Source: Umezawaea sp049997955 (GTDB lineage Bacteria; Actinomycetota; Actinomycetes; Mycobacteriales; Pseudonocardiaceae). Taken from it: DNA of 64,000 nucleotides. The position numbers and the translations under genes are program-made. Positions within the stretch are counted from its first letter, which is position 1. The number at the start of each line of letters is the position of its first letter. Positions 25,595 to 33,114 of the stretch are shown here, in pieces. The notes under the pieces are model-generated. The model did no database searches. It saw nothing but the letters and a program-made list of their open reading frames with translations, and had not been told where the DNA came from. The stretch is taken from the NCBI GenBank assembly GCA_049997955.1, contig JAEBDY010000007.1, forward strand, positions 440,747 to 504,746, written 5' to 3'.

Positions 25595-26443
25595 TCATCC
25601 CGTGAGCGTCGGGTTCCGCCGGTACGGCACGACCTCCGCCGCCGTCGGCCCGTGGTCCCCCTTCACGACGTGCCGCGGCGTGAAGCGCACCCGCCGGCCG
25701 GTGTGGTCGTCGTCGCCGGGCGCGCCCGGAGCGGTCCACTCGACGCGGGCGTTGCCGGACAGCCGCAGCGTTTCCCCGGTCCCGAAGTCGAGGAACAGCA
25801 GCGACGCCTCGTCGTCCGCGGCCAGGTTGCCGAGGCTGTTGAACATGTTGTTGCCGTGGTAGTCGGGCCACCACAGGTCGTCGCCGTCCACCCGCACGAA
25901 GCCGACCGGTCCGCCGCGGTGGGACGAGTCCACGCCACGGGTCGGGTGGGTCGTGCCGAGGAAGAACGTGTCCGCGCGCCGCACCAGGTCGGCGTCGAAC
26001 TCGGTGCTCCACCGGGTGGGGCCGACGGCCGGGGTCACGCGGCGCTGCTGGATGAACTGCGGGCAGTTGCCGTACGCCTGGTCGACCTGGAGGAGGTCGC
26101 CGGTGAGCGTGCCGTTGATCCGCATCCGGCGCCGGGTGGCGAAGTCGATCGCCACCAGACCCGCCGGTCCGTCCGGCAGCCCGGCCAGGGGATCGCCGTC
26201 CGGAAGCGACGCGCCGACGCGCACCGCGGCGCCCTCGACGCGCAGGAAACCCGGTGGGGCGAGCAGGGGGGAGGACCACAGCCCGCCGTCGTGGTCCCGA
26301 GCCGTGAGCACGGCCAGGTCGCGCTCGGCGAGGAATCCCGCCGCGAGGTTCGGGGTGCCCAGCATCCCGGAGAGCCTGCTCGCCAGGTCGCGCACCCCGG
26401 CGCGCTGCTGGACGGCCAGTTCGCCTTCGTGGAAGCCGCTCAT
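25595..26443 (-). CDS. pyridoxamine 5'-phosphate oxidase family FMN-binding protein
   Basis: A 282-residue two-lobed split-barrel flavoprotein. The N-terminal lobe contains AAGFLAERDLAVLTARDHDG and WSSPLLAPPGFL. The C-terminal lobe contains the FMN/phosphate-contacting WWPDYHGNNMFNSLGNLAAD and ASLLFLDFGTGETLRLSG. Such proteins reduce or bind flavin, F420 or heme ligands; the substrate is unknown. GGAGAG precedes ATG 26443. It is divergent from a CGNR zinc-finger gene, with two matching palindromes between them. Confidence 0.87.
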   Translation of the reverse strand: MSGFHEGELAVQQRAGVRDLASRLSGMLGTPNLAAGFLAERDLAVLTARDHDGGLWSSPLLAPPGFLRVEGAAVRVGASLPDGDPLAGLPDGPAGLVAIDFATRRRMRINGTLTGDLLQVDQAYGNCPQFIQQRRVTPAVGPTRWSTEFDADLVRRADTFFLGTTHPTRGVDSSHRGGPVGFVRVDGDDLWWPDYHGNNMFNSLGNLAADDEASLLFLDFGTGETLRLSGNARVEWTAPGAPGDDDHTGRRVRFTPRHVVKGDHGPTAAEVVPYRRNPTLTG

Positions 26444-26453
26444 CGTGCTCTCC

Positions 26454-26520
26454 TAATGGTTGACTGCTAGATCCAACATTAGAGGCCTTGACTAATGGTT
26501 GGACAGGCTCGCAACCATTA
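26454..26520. promoter_or_regulatory. two matched palindromic operators (TAATGGTTG-N10-CAACCATTA)
   Basis: Site 1 is TAATGGTTG (26454-26462), a 10-bp spacer, then CCAACATTA (26473-26481), the latter a slightly degenerate arm. Site 2 is TAATGGTTG (26493-26501), a 10-bp spacer, then CAACCATTA (26512-26520), a perfect inverted repeat. The sites are offset by 39 bp and fill the gap between the divergent genes. Confidence 0.75.
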
Positions 26521-26534
26521 GTCATGCTGGTCGG

Positions 26535-27008
26535 GTGGACAGCGTCGAGTTGATGAACACGTTCAGCCTGCACAGGGGCGAGGTGCGCGACGAACTGGTA
26601 GGCGACCGGTTGCGGGAGTTGCGGGACGCCCTGCGGCGGCTGGCGGCCGAGGTCGTGGCCGACGACCGGACGGCCGCCGCGGTGCCGATGGGCGTGCCCG
26701 AGGCCGTGGGGGTGCTGAACCGGGCCTGCGCGTCCGCTCCGTCGTGGTCGGAGGTGGCCTGGTCGTCCGGTCCGACCCGTGTGGCGCGCAGCGCGCACGA
26801 CGAGCCCGCCGCCGAGCTGTCGCGGATCGCCGAGGACGCCGTCGACCTGTTCACCGGTCCGCGGCGCGCCGACCTGCGCGCCTGCCACGGCCCCGGCTGC
26901 GTCCTGTACTTCCTGCGCGACCACCCCCGCCGCGAGTGGTGCTCGGCGGGGTGCGGCAACCGCGCCCGCGTGGCCAGGCACTACCAGCGCCACCACGCCG
27001 GCGACTAG
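26535..27008 (+). CDS. CGNR zinc-finger (ABATE-type) transcriptional regulator
   Basis: A 157-residue protein ending in the CGNR zinc finger (CHGPGCVLYFLRDHPRREWC, then SAGCGNRARVARHYQRHH), with four cysteines for zinc and an RNA/DNA-binding basic tail. The N-terminal VDSVELMNTFSLHRG segment matches the ABATE domain, thought to sense a ligand, but the protein is short for the family. GTG 26535 starts on the conserved region; an in-frame TTG at 26499 lies inside operator site 2 and is disfavoured. It is the likely binder of the palindromes at 26454-26520. Confidence 0.85.
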   Translation: MDSVELMNTFSLHRGEVRDELVGDRLRELRDALRRLAAEVVADDRTAAAVPMGVPEAVGVLNRACASAPSWSEVAWSSGPTRVARSAHDEPAAELSRIAEDAVDLFTGPRRADLRACHGPGCVLYFLRDHPRREWCSAGCGNRARVARHYQRHHAGD

Positions 27009-27036
27009 TCGCCGGCGGCAAACGCGCTCCCGCCAC

Positions 27037-27063
27037 ATTGGTTACCATCAGAGGATATTGGTT
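27037..27063 (+). promoter_or_regulatory. direct repeat ATTGGTT before the hemerythrin gene
   Basis: ATTGGTT occurs at 27037-27043 and 27057-27063, 20 bp apart, in the short gap before the hemerythrin gene. The first copy extends to the odd palindrome TGGT-T-ACCA. The half-site resembles the TGGTTG arms of the 26454-26520 operators. Confidence 0.35.
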
Positions 27064-27093
27064 GCATGACCTGTTACCTCAATAGGGGAGCGC

Positions 27094-27750
27094 GTGGAGA
27101 AGTCCGAAGGCCTGAAGATGTACGACGAGCTGACCGCCGTGCACACGATCATGCGCCGGGGTGTCGAGCTGACGACGACCTCGCTGGAGCGCCTCGCCGA
27201 CGGGAAGCCGGTCGACGTCAGGGCCGTGGTCCGGCTGGCCAGGTGGCAGTCCGAGTTCGCGCACCACCACCACGAGAGCGAGGACGAGCTGTTCTGGCCG
27301 GTCCTGCGCGCCCTCTTCCCGGAGGTCGTGGCCGGGCTCGACGGGCTCAGCGCCGAACACGAGAAGCTCGACCACGAGCTGCGGAACCTGAGCGCCGCGA
27401 TCGACGCGCTGGCCGAGAAGGGCGCCGACGCGCGCCAGGCGGCGAGGGACGCCCTGCCGTCCGCGGTCACCGTCAAGGACGTGCTGATCGGCCACCTCGA
27501 CGCGGAGGAGCCGGTCCTCGAAGGACTGTTCCCGCGGGTGCCGGACGCCGACATCGTCCGGCTGCGGGCGGCGATCGTGGCGGGAGCGCGGCGCGGCGGG
27601 CCGGACCTCGTGATCGGCCTGCTCAGCGAGCCCGTTCCCGCGCCCGGCTACGCGACGATGATGGCGAGCTTCCCGGCGCCGCTGCGGGTGCTGCGGCCGT
27701 TGCTGCTGCGCAAGTTCCACTCGACGCGCAAGGCGCTGGCCGACCGGTAG
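27094..27750 (+). CDS. hemerythrin HHE domain protein
   Basis: A 218-residue protein with a four-helix hemerythrin domain. Metal ligands can be read as H (LTAVHTIMRRG), H-x3-E (HHHHESEDELFWP), H (LSAEHEKLDHE) and H-x4-E (IGHLDAEEPVLE), so a di-iron site is likely. The role may be O2, NO or oxidant sensing or iron handling. The C-terminal 50 residues resemble the extension of actinomycete HHE proteins. GGGGAG precedes GTG 27094. A TetR gene follows 10 bp later. Confidence 0.87.
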   Translation: MEKSEGLKMYDELTAVHTIMRRGVELTTTSLERLADGKPVDVRAVVRLARWQSEFAHHHHESEDELFWPVLRALFPEVVAGLDGLSAEHEKLDHELRNLSAAIDALAEKGADARQAARDALPSAVTVKDVLIGHLDAEEPVLEGLFPRVPDADIVRLRAAIVAGARRGGPDLVIGLLSEPVPAPGYATMMASFPAPLRVLRPLLLRKFHSTRKALADR

Positions 27751-27760
27751 GTTGGGGCCG

Positions 27761-28381
27761 GTGTCGACGCCCCGCCGTGCCTACCGCTCCCCGCGCCGCG
27801 AACAGGACGCCGCGACCACGCGCAACGACATCATCGCCGCCGCGGCGGAACTGTTCACCGCCAAGGGCTACGGCCGGGTGACGGTGGCGGACATCGCGGC
27901 ACGCGCGGGCGTGGCGCCGAAGACGGTCTACGCGAGCGCGGGCAGCAAGGCCGACATCCTCAACGAGCTGATCACCGCCGGAGTCGAGGGGTCGGGAGCG
28001 GAGGAGTCGCTGGCGGCGGTCCGCGCCACCACCGACCTCGCCGAGGCGATGCGGATCGTGGCCCGCGGCACCCGCGCGGGCAACGAGGCGCACCGGGCCT
28101 CGCTGGACATCCTGCACGCCGCGATGGCCGTGCACGACGACGCGGAAGCCCTGTGGGAGCACGGGACCTCGGTGTACCGGGCAGTGCTGCGCGACATCGC
28201 GGCGCACCTCGACGGGTGCGGGGTGCTGGCGGAACCGGACAGGGCCGCGGACGTGCTGTGGTTCTGCTTCGGCCCGAACTCGTGGCGCACCCTGGTCCAG
28301 GGCTGCGGGTGGTCGTGGGACGAGGCGGAGCGGTGGCTGGCCACGCACTCCGCCGCGCTGCTAGGAACGAAGGGCGCGTAG
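27761..28381 (+). CDS. TetR family regulator
   Basis: A 206-residue TetR protein: HTH AAAELFTAKGYGRVTVADIA, then VAPKTVYASAGSKADIL, and a ligand domain ending VLWFCFGPNSWRTLVQGCGW and DEAERWL. The C-terminal block closely resembles that of the TetR protein at 5675, so the two are paralogues. GTG 27761 follows the hemerythrin stop by 10 nt, suggesting one operon; a TTG at 27752 is possible. Its 3' end overlaps the convergent GlxA-like gene by 21 bp. Confidence 0.88.
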   Translation: MSTPRRAYRSPRREQDAATTRNDIIAAAAELFTAKGYGRVTVADIAARAGVAPKTVYASAGSKADILNELITAGVEGSGAEESLAAVRATTDLAEAMRIVARGTRAGNEAHRASLDILHAAMAVHDDAEALWEHGTSVYRAVLRDIAAHLDGCGVLAEPDRAADVLWFCFGPNSWRTLVQGCGWSWDEAERWLATHSAALLGTKGA

Positions 28382-29203
28382 CGCGCGGGCGTCGGTCAGC
28401 CCGACCGCCCGCGCCGCCGCGTCCACGGTCTCGCCGCGGCCGATCAGGTGCTCGGCGCGCTCCACCCGCAGCAGTTGCTGGTACCGCAACGGGGTCATGC
28501 CGGTCGCCCGGCGGAAGTGGCGGGTCAGCGTCCGCTCGCTGAAACCCAGTTCACGGGACATGTCGACCAACCGCAGCCGTTCGGTGAACCGGTTCTCGAT
28601 CAGGTCCTGCAACCGGTGCGCCAGGTCGTCCAGGTGCCCGCGGTGCCGCAGCGGCACGCCGCTGTCCGGCTCGTCGCCGTTGCGCCGCGGGTAGACCACC
28701 AGCGCCCTGGCGATCCGCGCCGCCGCCGCGGGTCCGTGGGCGACGGCGATCAGGTGCAGCGCCAGGTCGATGCCGCTGGCGGCACCCGCGCAGGTGGCCA
28801 CCCGGCCGTCCACCACGTGCAGCACGTCCTCCACCACGGTCGCGGTCGGGTAGCGCGCGGCCACGTCCCGCGTGCGGTCGTGGTGGGTCGTGCAGCGCCT
28901 GCCGCCGAGCAGTCCCGCGCGCCCGAGCACCTCGGCGTCCGCGACCACCGTGCCACCGCCCTCGTGGTGGCGTCGCAGGACCTCCAGGTCAGCGGCCCGG
29001 TGATCGGCCGCGGCACCGGGGACGAACACGAGGTCGGCGGGCGACGGCAGGGGCCACGGGGTCTCGGACACGAAGGACAGCCGGTACGGCAGCCCGTGGG
29101 CGACGGCCGCCCGGTAGACCTCCGCGGGCCCCGCCAAGTCGAGCAGGCACAACGCTTGCGGGAGCAAGAACACGACTTCGGTGACGGTGGAGCGCGTTCT
29201 CAT
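28361..29203 (-). CDS. GlxA-like regulator (DJ-1/PfpI domain plus AraC HTH), short C-terminus
   Basis: A 280-residue protein. The N-terminal DJ-1/PfpI domain (VVFLLPQALCLLDLAGPAEV to ATCAGAASGIDLALHLI) keeps the family cysteine in TCAGAASG. The C-terminal AraC DNA-binding domain has a complete first HTH (LVDMSRELGFSERTLTRHFR, then GMTPLRYQQLLRVERA). The second HTH stops after VGLTDARALRALRS, about 15-20 residues short of the usual F-x-R-x-FG-x-SP-x-x-YR end. The gene end overlaps the convergent TetR gene by 21 bp, so truncation during rearrangement is likely. Confidence 0.82.
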   Translation of the reverse strand: MRTRSTVTEVVFLLPQALCLLDLAGPAEVYRAAVAHGLPYRLSFVSETPWPLPSPADLVFVPGAAADHRAADLEVLRRHHEGGGTVVADAEVLGRAGLLGGRRCTTHHDRTRDVAARYPTATVVEDVLHVVDGRVATCAGAASGIDLALHLIAVAHGPAAAARIARALVVYPRRNGDEPDSGVPLRHRGHLDDLAHRLQDLIENRFTERLRLVDMSRELGFSERTLTRHFRRATGMTPLRYQQLLRVERAEHLIGRGETVDAAARAVGLTDARALRALRS

Positions 29204-29281
29204 GGACGATAGATACAAGATCGACTGCGCCCTGGACAAATCGGGGTGGTCCCGGCGCGGTGGATTCCGGTCGGATGTCCG

Positions 29282-30370
29282 TCACGGCAGCAGCGTGAAG
29301 GCCGACCGACCGAACACCTCGCCGTTCACCTGGAGGGCGATCGCGTGCTCGCCCGCGTGGTAGACGCGGGTGGAGATCACCCTGAACGAGTGCGTGCGGG
29401 CGACCGTCAGCCGCTCGCCGGGCCCGAGGGTCCTGGTGGTCAGCTTGAACACCTTCGGCGTCGTCGACCCGTTGGCCTTCCGGTGGTGGATCACGTAGTC
29501 GATCGCCAGCCTGGCGGGCTCGGCGCCGGTGTTCTCCACGACGTAGGAGAAGCCCAGCGCGCCGCCGACCGCCACGGCGGTGGTGTCGAGCGCCGGACCG
29601 TCCACCACCAGACCGTCGACGGCCGGGAACCCGAGCAGCGCGAGCGCTTGCGGGTGGCCCTGCTTCACCAGCGTGCGCAGGCCGTGCCGGACGAGGCGGA
29701 CGGTCGGCTGGTCCGGCTCGCCGTCCAGCCAGCGCTCCGCCGTGGCCGCGGCGAGCGCGGGGTCGCGGCGGCTGATGTCGTTGAGGTGGTTGGCCACCGA
29801 GCGCCGGACGTACTCCGACGGGTCGCGGTGCAGCGCGTCCAGCACCGGCAGGGTCGACGCCGGGTCCTCGAAGATCGCCCGCACCCGCTTCGCCCACGGC
29901 AGCAGCGGCCGCGTGCCCTCGCTGGCCAGCCTGCGCACGTGCTCGTCCGCGTGCCCGGTCCAGGTGAGCACGATCGGCAGGGCCCTGCCGAGGTCGGCGT
30001 CCAGCAGGCGCCGGATGCCGAACTCGGCCGTCAGCCTGGGAGTCAGGTCCGCCAGCAGCGCGAGTGCCCGGTCGAACGCGGCACCGCCGCCGTCCGCCAG
30101 CGCGCGGCTGGTGACCGCCTCGGTCACCGGCCAGATCATCCAGCCGGTGAACTCGGGATCCCGCAAGGCTTTCCGGACCACGGCCTCGAACCGCGGGTAG
30201 TCGTCCGGCAGGTCGGCCAGCAGCGCGTCGTGCACGAGGTCGGTGCGTTCCCGCAGGCCGAGGCCGTTCAACCGGGTCGCGGCCGCGACGACGGACGGAG
30301 CCGCCACGGACAGGATCCGGGCGAGACCGGTGACGGCGGAGGCGTTGAGCAGTTCGTCTGCGGTGGGCAC
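29282..30370 (-). CDS. DNA alkylation repair protein (AlkC/AlkD HEAT-repeat family)
   Basis: A 362-residue protein. Residues 1-255 are alpha-helical HEAT-like repeats, including WPVTEAVTSRAL, ADEHVRRLASEGTRPLLPWA and DPSEYVRRSVANHLNDISRR, the hallmark of AlkC/AlkD glycosylases that remove N3- and N7-alkylpurines. The last 100 residues form an Ig-like beta domain (SYVVENTGAEPARLAIDYVI, then YHAGEHAIALQVNGE), which favours AlkC over AlkD. Start at ATG 30370. No methyltransferase or other repair gene is adjacent. Confidence 0.88.
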   Translation of the reverse strand: MPTADELLNASAVTGLARILSVAAPSVVAAATRLNGLGLRERTDLVHDALLADLPDDYPRFEAVVRKALRDPEFTGWMIWPVTEAVTSRALADGGGAAFDRALALLADLTPRLTAEFGIRRLLDADLGRALPIVLTWTGHADEHVRRLASEGTRPLLPWAKRVRAIFEDPASTLPVLDALHRDPSEYVRRSVANHLNDISRRDPALAAATAERWLDGEPDQPTVRLVRHGLRTLVKQGHPQALALLGFPAVDGLVVDGPALDTTAVAVGGALGFSYVVENTGAEPARLAIDYVIHHRKANGSTTPKVFKLTTRTLGPGERLTVARTHSFRVISTRVYHAGEHAIALQVNGEVFGRSAFTLLP

Positions 30371-30401
30371 GGAACTCCTTGCGGTGTCGGGAGACCCGAG
30401 T

Positions 30402-30935
30402 CTAGGAGCGGGGTACGACAGTCCTGGGCGCGACCGGTTCCTCGATCAGGTCCGCCGACGCGGCCCCGGCGTCGAGCGACCGGTACTCGTCCGCCACGGC
30501 CCGCACGCGCGACCGGCGCTCGGCGGAGTCGAGCAGCGTCCGGACCGCCGCGCGGATCGCCTCCGGCTTGGGCCTGGACGTGCGCAGGTCGATGCCGACC
30601 CCCGCCCGCGCCACTCGCGCCGCCACCTCCGGCTTGTCCCCGCTGCCGCCCGCGACGACCAGCGGCACGCCGTGCGCCAGCGCCTGCTGCACGGCGCCGT
30701 ACCCGCCGTTGGTCACCATCGCCGACAGCCGGGGCATCAGCAGGCCGTGCGGGATGAACGGCGCGAGCCGGGCGTTCGCGGGCACGCCGACGATCTCCCG
30801 CGCGTCGCGGGTGCCCGTGCCCGCGACCACCAGGACGTCCTCGTCGGCCAGCGCGCGCAGCGTCGGGACCACGAGGTGGTGCAGGTCGACGTCGGCGACC
30901 GTGCCCTGGGTGACGTGGACGACCGGCCGGCTCAT
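30402..30935 (-). pseudogene. glycosyltransferase family 1 remnant (C-terminal half only)
   Basis: 177 residues match only the nucleotide-sugar-binding C-terminal half of a GT-B (UGT/MGT-type) transferase: VVHVTQGTVADVDLHHLVVP at the domain junction, then VLVVAGTGTRD, FIPHGLLMPRLSAMVTNGGY and GVPLVVAGGSGDKPE. The acceptor-binding N-terminal domain of about 220 residues is missing; the DNA upstream (30936-31089) does not encode it. The usual H-G-G-x-G-T is changed to TNGGYGA. It is probably a deletion remnant. Confidence 0.75.
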
Positions 30936-31028
30936 GCAGGGATATGCCGTGTCGTGTGGAGGTGCTTGCCCGTCGGTTGCCTGCACGCACGGACTGGTTG
31001 TTCGGTTCGGCCAGGCCGTGCTTAGCTA

Positions 31029-31059
31029 TTGACTTATATAAGCAACGCTTGGTACTCAT
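31029..31059 (+). promoter_or_regulatory. promoter-like TTGACT with overlapping CTTATATAAG palindrome
   Basis: TTGACT (31029-31034) overlaps the perfect 10-bp palindrome CTTATATAAG (31033-31042), and TACTCA lies about 18 bp further on. It is an A/T island 30-60 bp before the SRPBCC gene. Confidence 0.35.
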
Positions 31060-31089
31060 GTGCCCCGAACGATCGAAGGAGCGGAATCG

Positions 31090-31716
31090 ATGATCGACGT
31101 CAACAAGCAGCTCAACGCCGTGCGGCGGCAGCTCGGAACCCGCGTGCTGGAGGCGGGGACGGCGTGGGTGCAGACGATCAGCCAGGTCTACGACTCGCCG
31201 CTGGACGACGTGTGGGACGCGTGCACGAACCCCGAGCGCATCCCGCGCTGGTTCCTGCCCGTCAGCGGTGACCTCGAAGTGGGCGGCCGGTACCAGATCG
31301 AGGGCCACGCGGGCGGGACCGTGCAGCGCTGCGACCCGCTCAAGGGCTTCGCCGCCACGTGGGAGTACGGCGACGAGGTGAGCTGGATCGAGGTGCGGCT
31401 GACGGAGGAGGCGAACGGGGTCCGGGTCGAGCTGGAGCACACGGCGCACGTGGACGACGAGCGCTGGGCGGAGTACGGGCCCGGCGCCACCGGCATCGGG
31501 TGGGACTCGCTGTTCCTGGGGCTCTCGGAGAACCTGTCCGGCGCGCCCGCGCTGGTCCCGGAGACGAGCGCGGCGTGGATCGCGACCGACAACGGCAAGG
31601 AGTTCATGGCGGGGTGCAGTGAGGCGTGGCGCGCGGCCAGCGTGGCGGCCGGGACGGACGAGGCGGCCGCACGGGCCGCAGCCGACAGGTGCACGGCGGC
31701 GTACACGGCGGGGTGA
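31090..31716 (+). CDS. SRPBCC / AHSA1 family protein
   Basis: A 208-residue protein with one SRPBCC hydrophobic-cavity domain (TISQVYDSPLDDVWDACTNP, then IPRWFLPVSGDLEVGGRY, then GFAATWEYGDEVSWIEVRL) and a C-terminal helical extension. Such proteins bind hydrophobic ligands or assist chaperones; no catalytic role is established. GAAGGAG precedes ATG 31090; an earlier in-frame ATG at 31060 has no ribosome-binding site. A second SRPBCC gene lies 420 bp downstream behind an ArsR gene. Confidence 0.85.
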   Translation: MIDVNKQLNAVRRQLGTRVLEAGTAWVQTISQVYDSPLDDVWDACTNPERIPRWFLPVSGDLEVGGRYQIEGHAGGTVQRCDPLKGFAATWEYGDEVSWIEVRLTEEANGVRVELEHTAHVDDERWAEYGPGATGIGWDSLFLGLSENLSGAPALVPETSAAWIATDNGKEFMAGCSEAWRAASVAAGTDEAAARAAADRCTAAYTAG

Positions 31717-31730
31717 TCTCCTGGTCGAGC

Positions 31731-31774
31731 TTGACATCGGCGGAATCCGAGCTATGTTTAACAAGTTGGTTAAA
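31731..31774 (+). promoter_or_regulatory. promoter and operator of the ArsR-SRPBCC operon
   Basis: TTGACA (31731-31736), a 16-bp spacer and TATGTT (31753-31758) form a good sigma-70-type promoter. The 18-bp inverted repeat TTTAAC-AAGTTG-GTTAAA (31757-31774) overlaps the -10 and start region, and GGTTAACC (31784-31791) abuts the start codon. This fits autorepression by ArsR. Confidence 0.7.
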
Positions 31775-31791
31775 TAACAAGCAGGTTAACC

Positions 31792-32142
31792 ATGGCGACT
31801 GATCGGCTCAGCACCATCTTCGCGGCGCTGGCGGACCCCACTCGCCGAGCGATCCTCGCTCGGCTGGCCGAGGGTGACGCGACCGTCTCGGAACTGGCCG
31901 AACCGTTCGACATCAGCCTTCCGGCCATCTCGCGGCACCTGAAGGTGCTGGAGGGAGCGGGGCTCATCTCCCGCAGCCGGTCGGCGCAGTGGCGCTCCAG
32001 CAGTCTCGAAGTCGAGCCGCTGCGGGAGGCCGCGGACTGGATGGAGCGGTACCGCCGGTTCTGGGACGCCAACTTCGACCGGCTCGACGCGCACCTGCGC
32101 CGAATCCAAGCCCGAGCAGAAACCGAAGGGACCGAACGATGA
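31792..32142 (+). CDS. ArsR family winged-helix repressor
   Basis: A 116-residue regulator: FAALADPTRRAILARLAEGD, VSELAEPFDISLPAISRHLK and VLEGAGLISRSRS form the ArsR winged helix. There is no metal-binding CVC motif in helix 3, so it is of the non-metal ArsR type usually paired with SRPBCC proteins. Its TGA overlaps the ATG of the SRPBCC gene (ATGA). A palindrome covers its promoter. Confidence 0.93.
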   Translation: MATDRLSTIFAALADPTRRAILARLAEGDATVSELAEPFDISLPAISRHLKVLEGAGLISRSRSAQWRSSSLEVEPLREAADWMERYRRFWDANFDRLDAHLRRIQARAETEGTER

Positions 32143-32594
32143 CCGAGGCACCCACCACGGACCTGGTGATCGACCGCGTCTTCGACGCCCCGCGCGAACT
32201 CGTGTACAAGGCTTTCATCGACCCGGATCAACTGGCGGAGTGGTTCGGCCCGGTCGGCTTCACGGTGCCGAGGGAATCGGTGGACCTGGACGTGCGGGAA
32301 GGCGGCCACCAGCGGTTCACGATGGTGAGCAACGAAGACCCGACCTTCGTGTCGCAGGTGGACGCGACGTTCCTCGAAGTCGTGCCGAACGAACTGCTGG
32401 TGGGCGCCGAGTCCTGGGACGGGGAGGGTGAGGCGCCGGAGGCCCGCTTCACGCTGCGGGTGGAGTTCCACGACGAGGGCGGCCAGACGCGGGTCTTGCT
32501 GAAGCAGGGCCCGTACGCGGAGGAAGTGGAAGGCATGGCGAGGCTTGGCTGGGAGAGTTCGTTCACCAAGCTGGACGCCTTGCTCGCGGGCTGA
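32139..32594 (+). CDS. SRPBCC / AHSA1 domain protein coupled to ArsR
   Basis: A 151-residue single-domain protein: LVIDRVFDAPRELVYKAFID, AEWFGPVGFTVPRESVDLD, RFTLRVEFHDEGGQTRVLLK and MARLGWESSFTKLDALLAG are the strands and final helix of the AHSA1/START-like fold. Translation is coupled to the ArsR repressor through ATGA, a common arrangement whose ligand is unknown. It is the last gene before the gene-free convergent region. Confidence 0.9.
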   Translation: MTEAPTTDLVIDRVFDAPRELVYKAFIDPDQLAEWFGPVGFTVPRESVDLDVREGGHQRFTMVSNEDPTFVSQVDATFLEVVPNELLVGAESWDGEGEAPEARFTLRVEFHDEGGQTRVLLKQGPYAEEVEGMARLGWESSFTKLDALLAG

Positions 32595-32720
32595 GGGGTG
32601 GGGCGGTAGGGAGTTCGCGGAGCCCCGTCCGAGGGTGGGGTGGTCGAGGCTTCGCGTGGCGCCGCTTGGGGGGAGGGTCGCTGCCGGTGCGGCGGCCCGG
32701 CCAGGGGTTGGCGTTCCGTT

Positions 32721-32811
32721 GGAAGTCTTCGTCCTGCTGGAACTGGCTGCTTCAGCGGAAGTCTTTGTCCTGCTGGATTTGCTGTCGCGCAGGAAGCTGT
32801 TGTCCTATTAG
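32721..32811. repeat. degenerate tandem repeat, period about 36 bp
   Basis: GGAAGTCTTCGTCCTGCTGG at 32721 recurs as GGAAGTCTTTGTCCTGCTGG at 32757 and, more decayed, as GGAAGCTGTTGTCCTATTAG at 32792. Unit spacing is 36 and 35 bp. Confidence 0.75.
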
Positions 32812-32902
32812 GATCCGACTGCGCGGGAGCGGTGGCGGATCCTGACCGTTCGCCACCTGGCTCTCCGGGTTCACCCTAACCCCGCTCGCGCGATTGTCTC
32901 CA

Positions 32903-32957
32903 CTTTGCCCTTGATTTGTCAAGGCGGGAAAGATGCCTTGACAAACGAAGGGCAAAG
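32903..32957. repeat. near-perfect 23-bp inverted repeat with 9-nt loop
   Basis: The left arm (32903-32925, beginning CTTTGCCCTT) pairs with the right arm (32935-32957, ending AAGGGCAAAG), with only two adjacent mismatches. It is A/T-richer than its surroundings. It could be a bidirectional terminator or a small mobile repeat. Confidence 0.8.
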
Positions 32958-33114
32958 CTGAGGGCGCTTCGGATCGGGGTCAGGGGTGGGGAGTGTTCGG
33001 GTTCGGTTGCGTGCTTCCGCTTGGTGGCTGGCTTTTCTTGGTCTGAGGTTGTTCGACTCAGGTTGCTGTCGCAGGCTGGCGACCCACCGCACAGGCTGGC
33101 CGGGGCAGTAGAAC

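Noticed and set aside
31784..31791. GGTTAACC before the ArsR start as an independent operator
   Set aside because: It is only 8 bp and overlaps the start region. I kept it as a minor part of the ArsR operator entry.
32721..32811. CRISPR-like spacing of repeats
   Set aside because: The units are tandem and degenerate, without unique spacers or palindromic repeat ends, and no cas gene is nearby.
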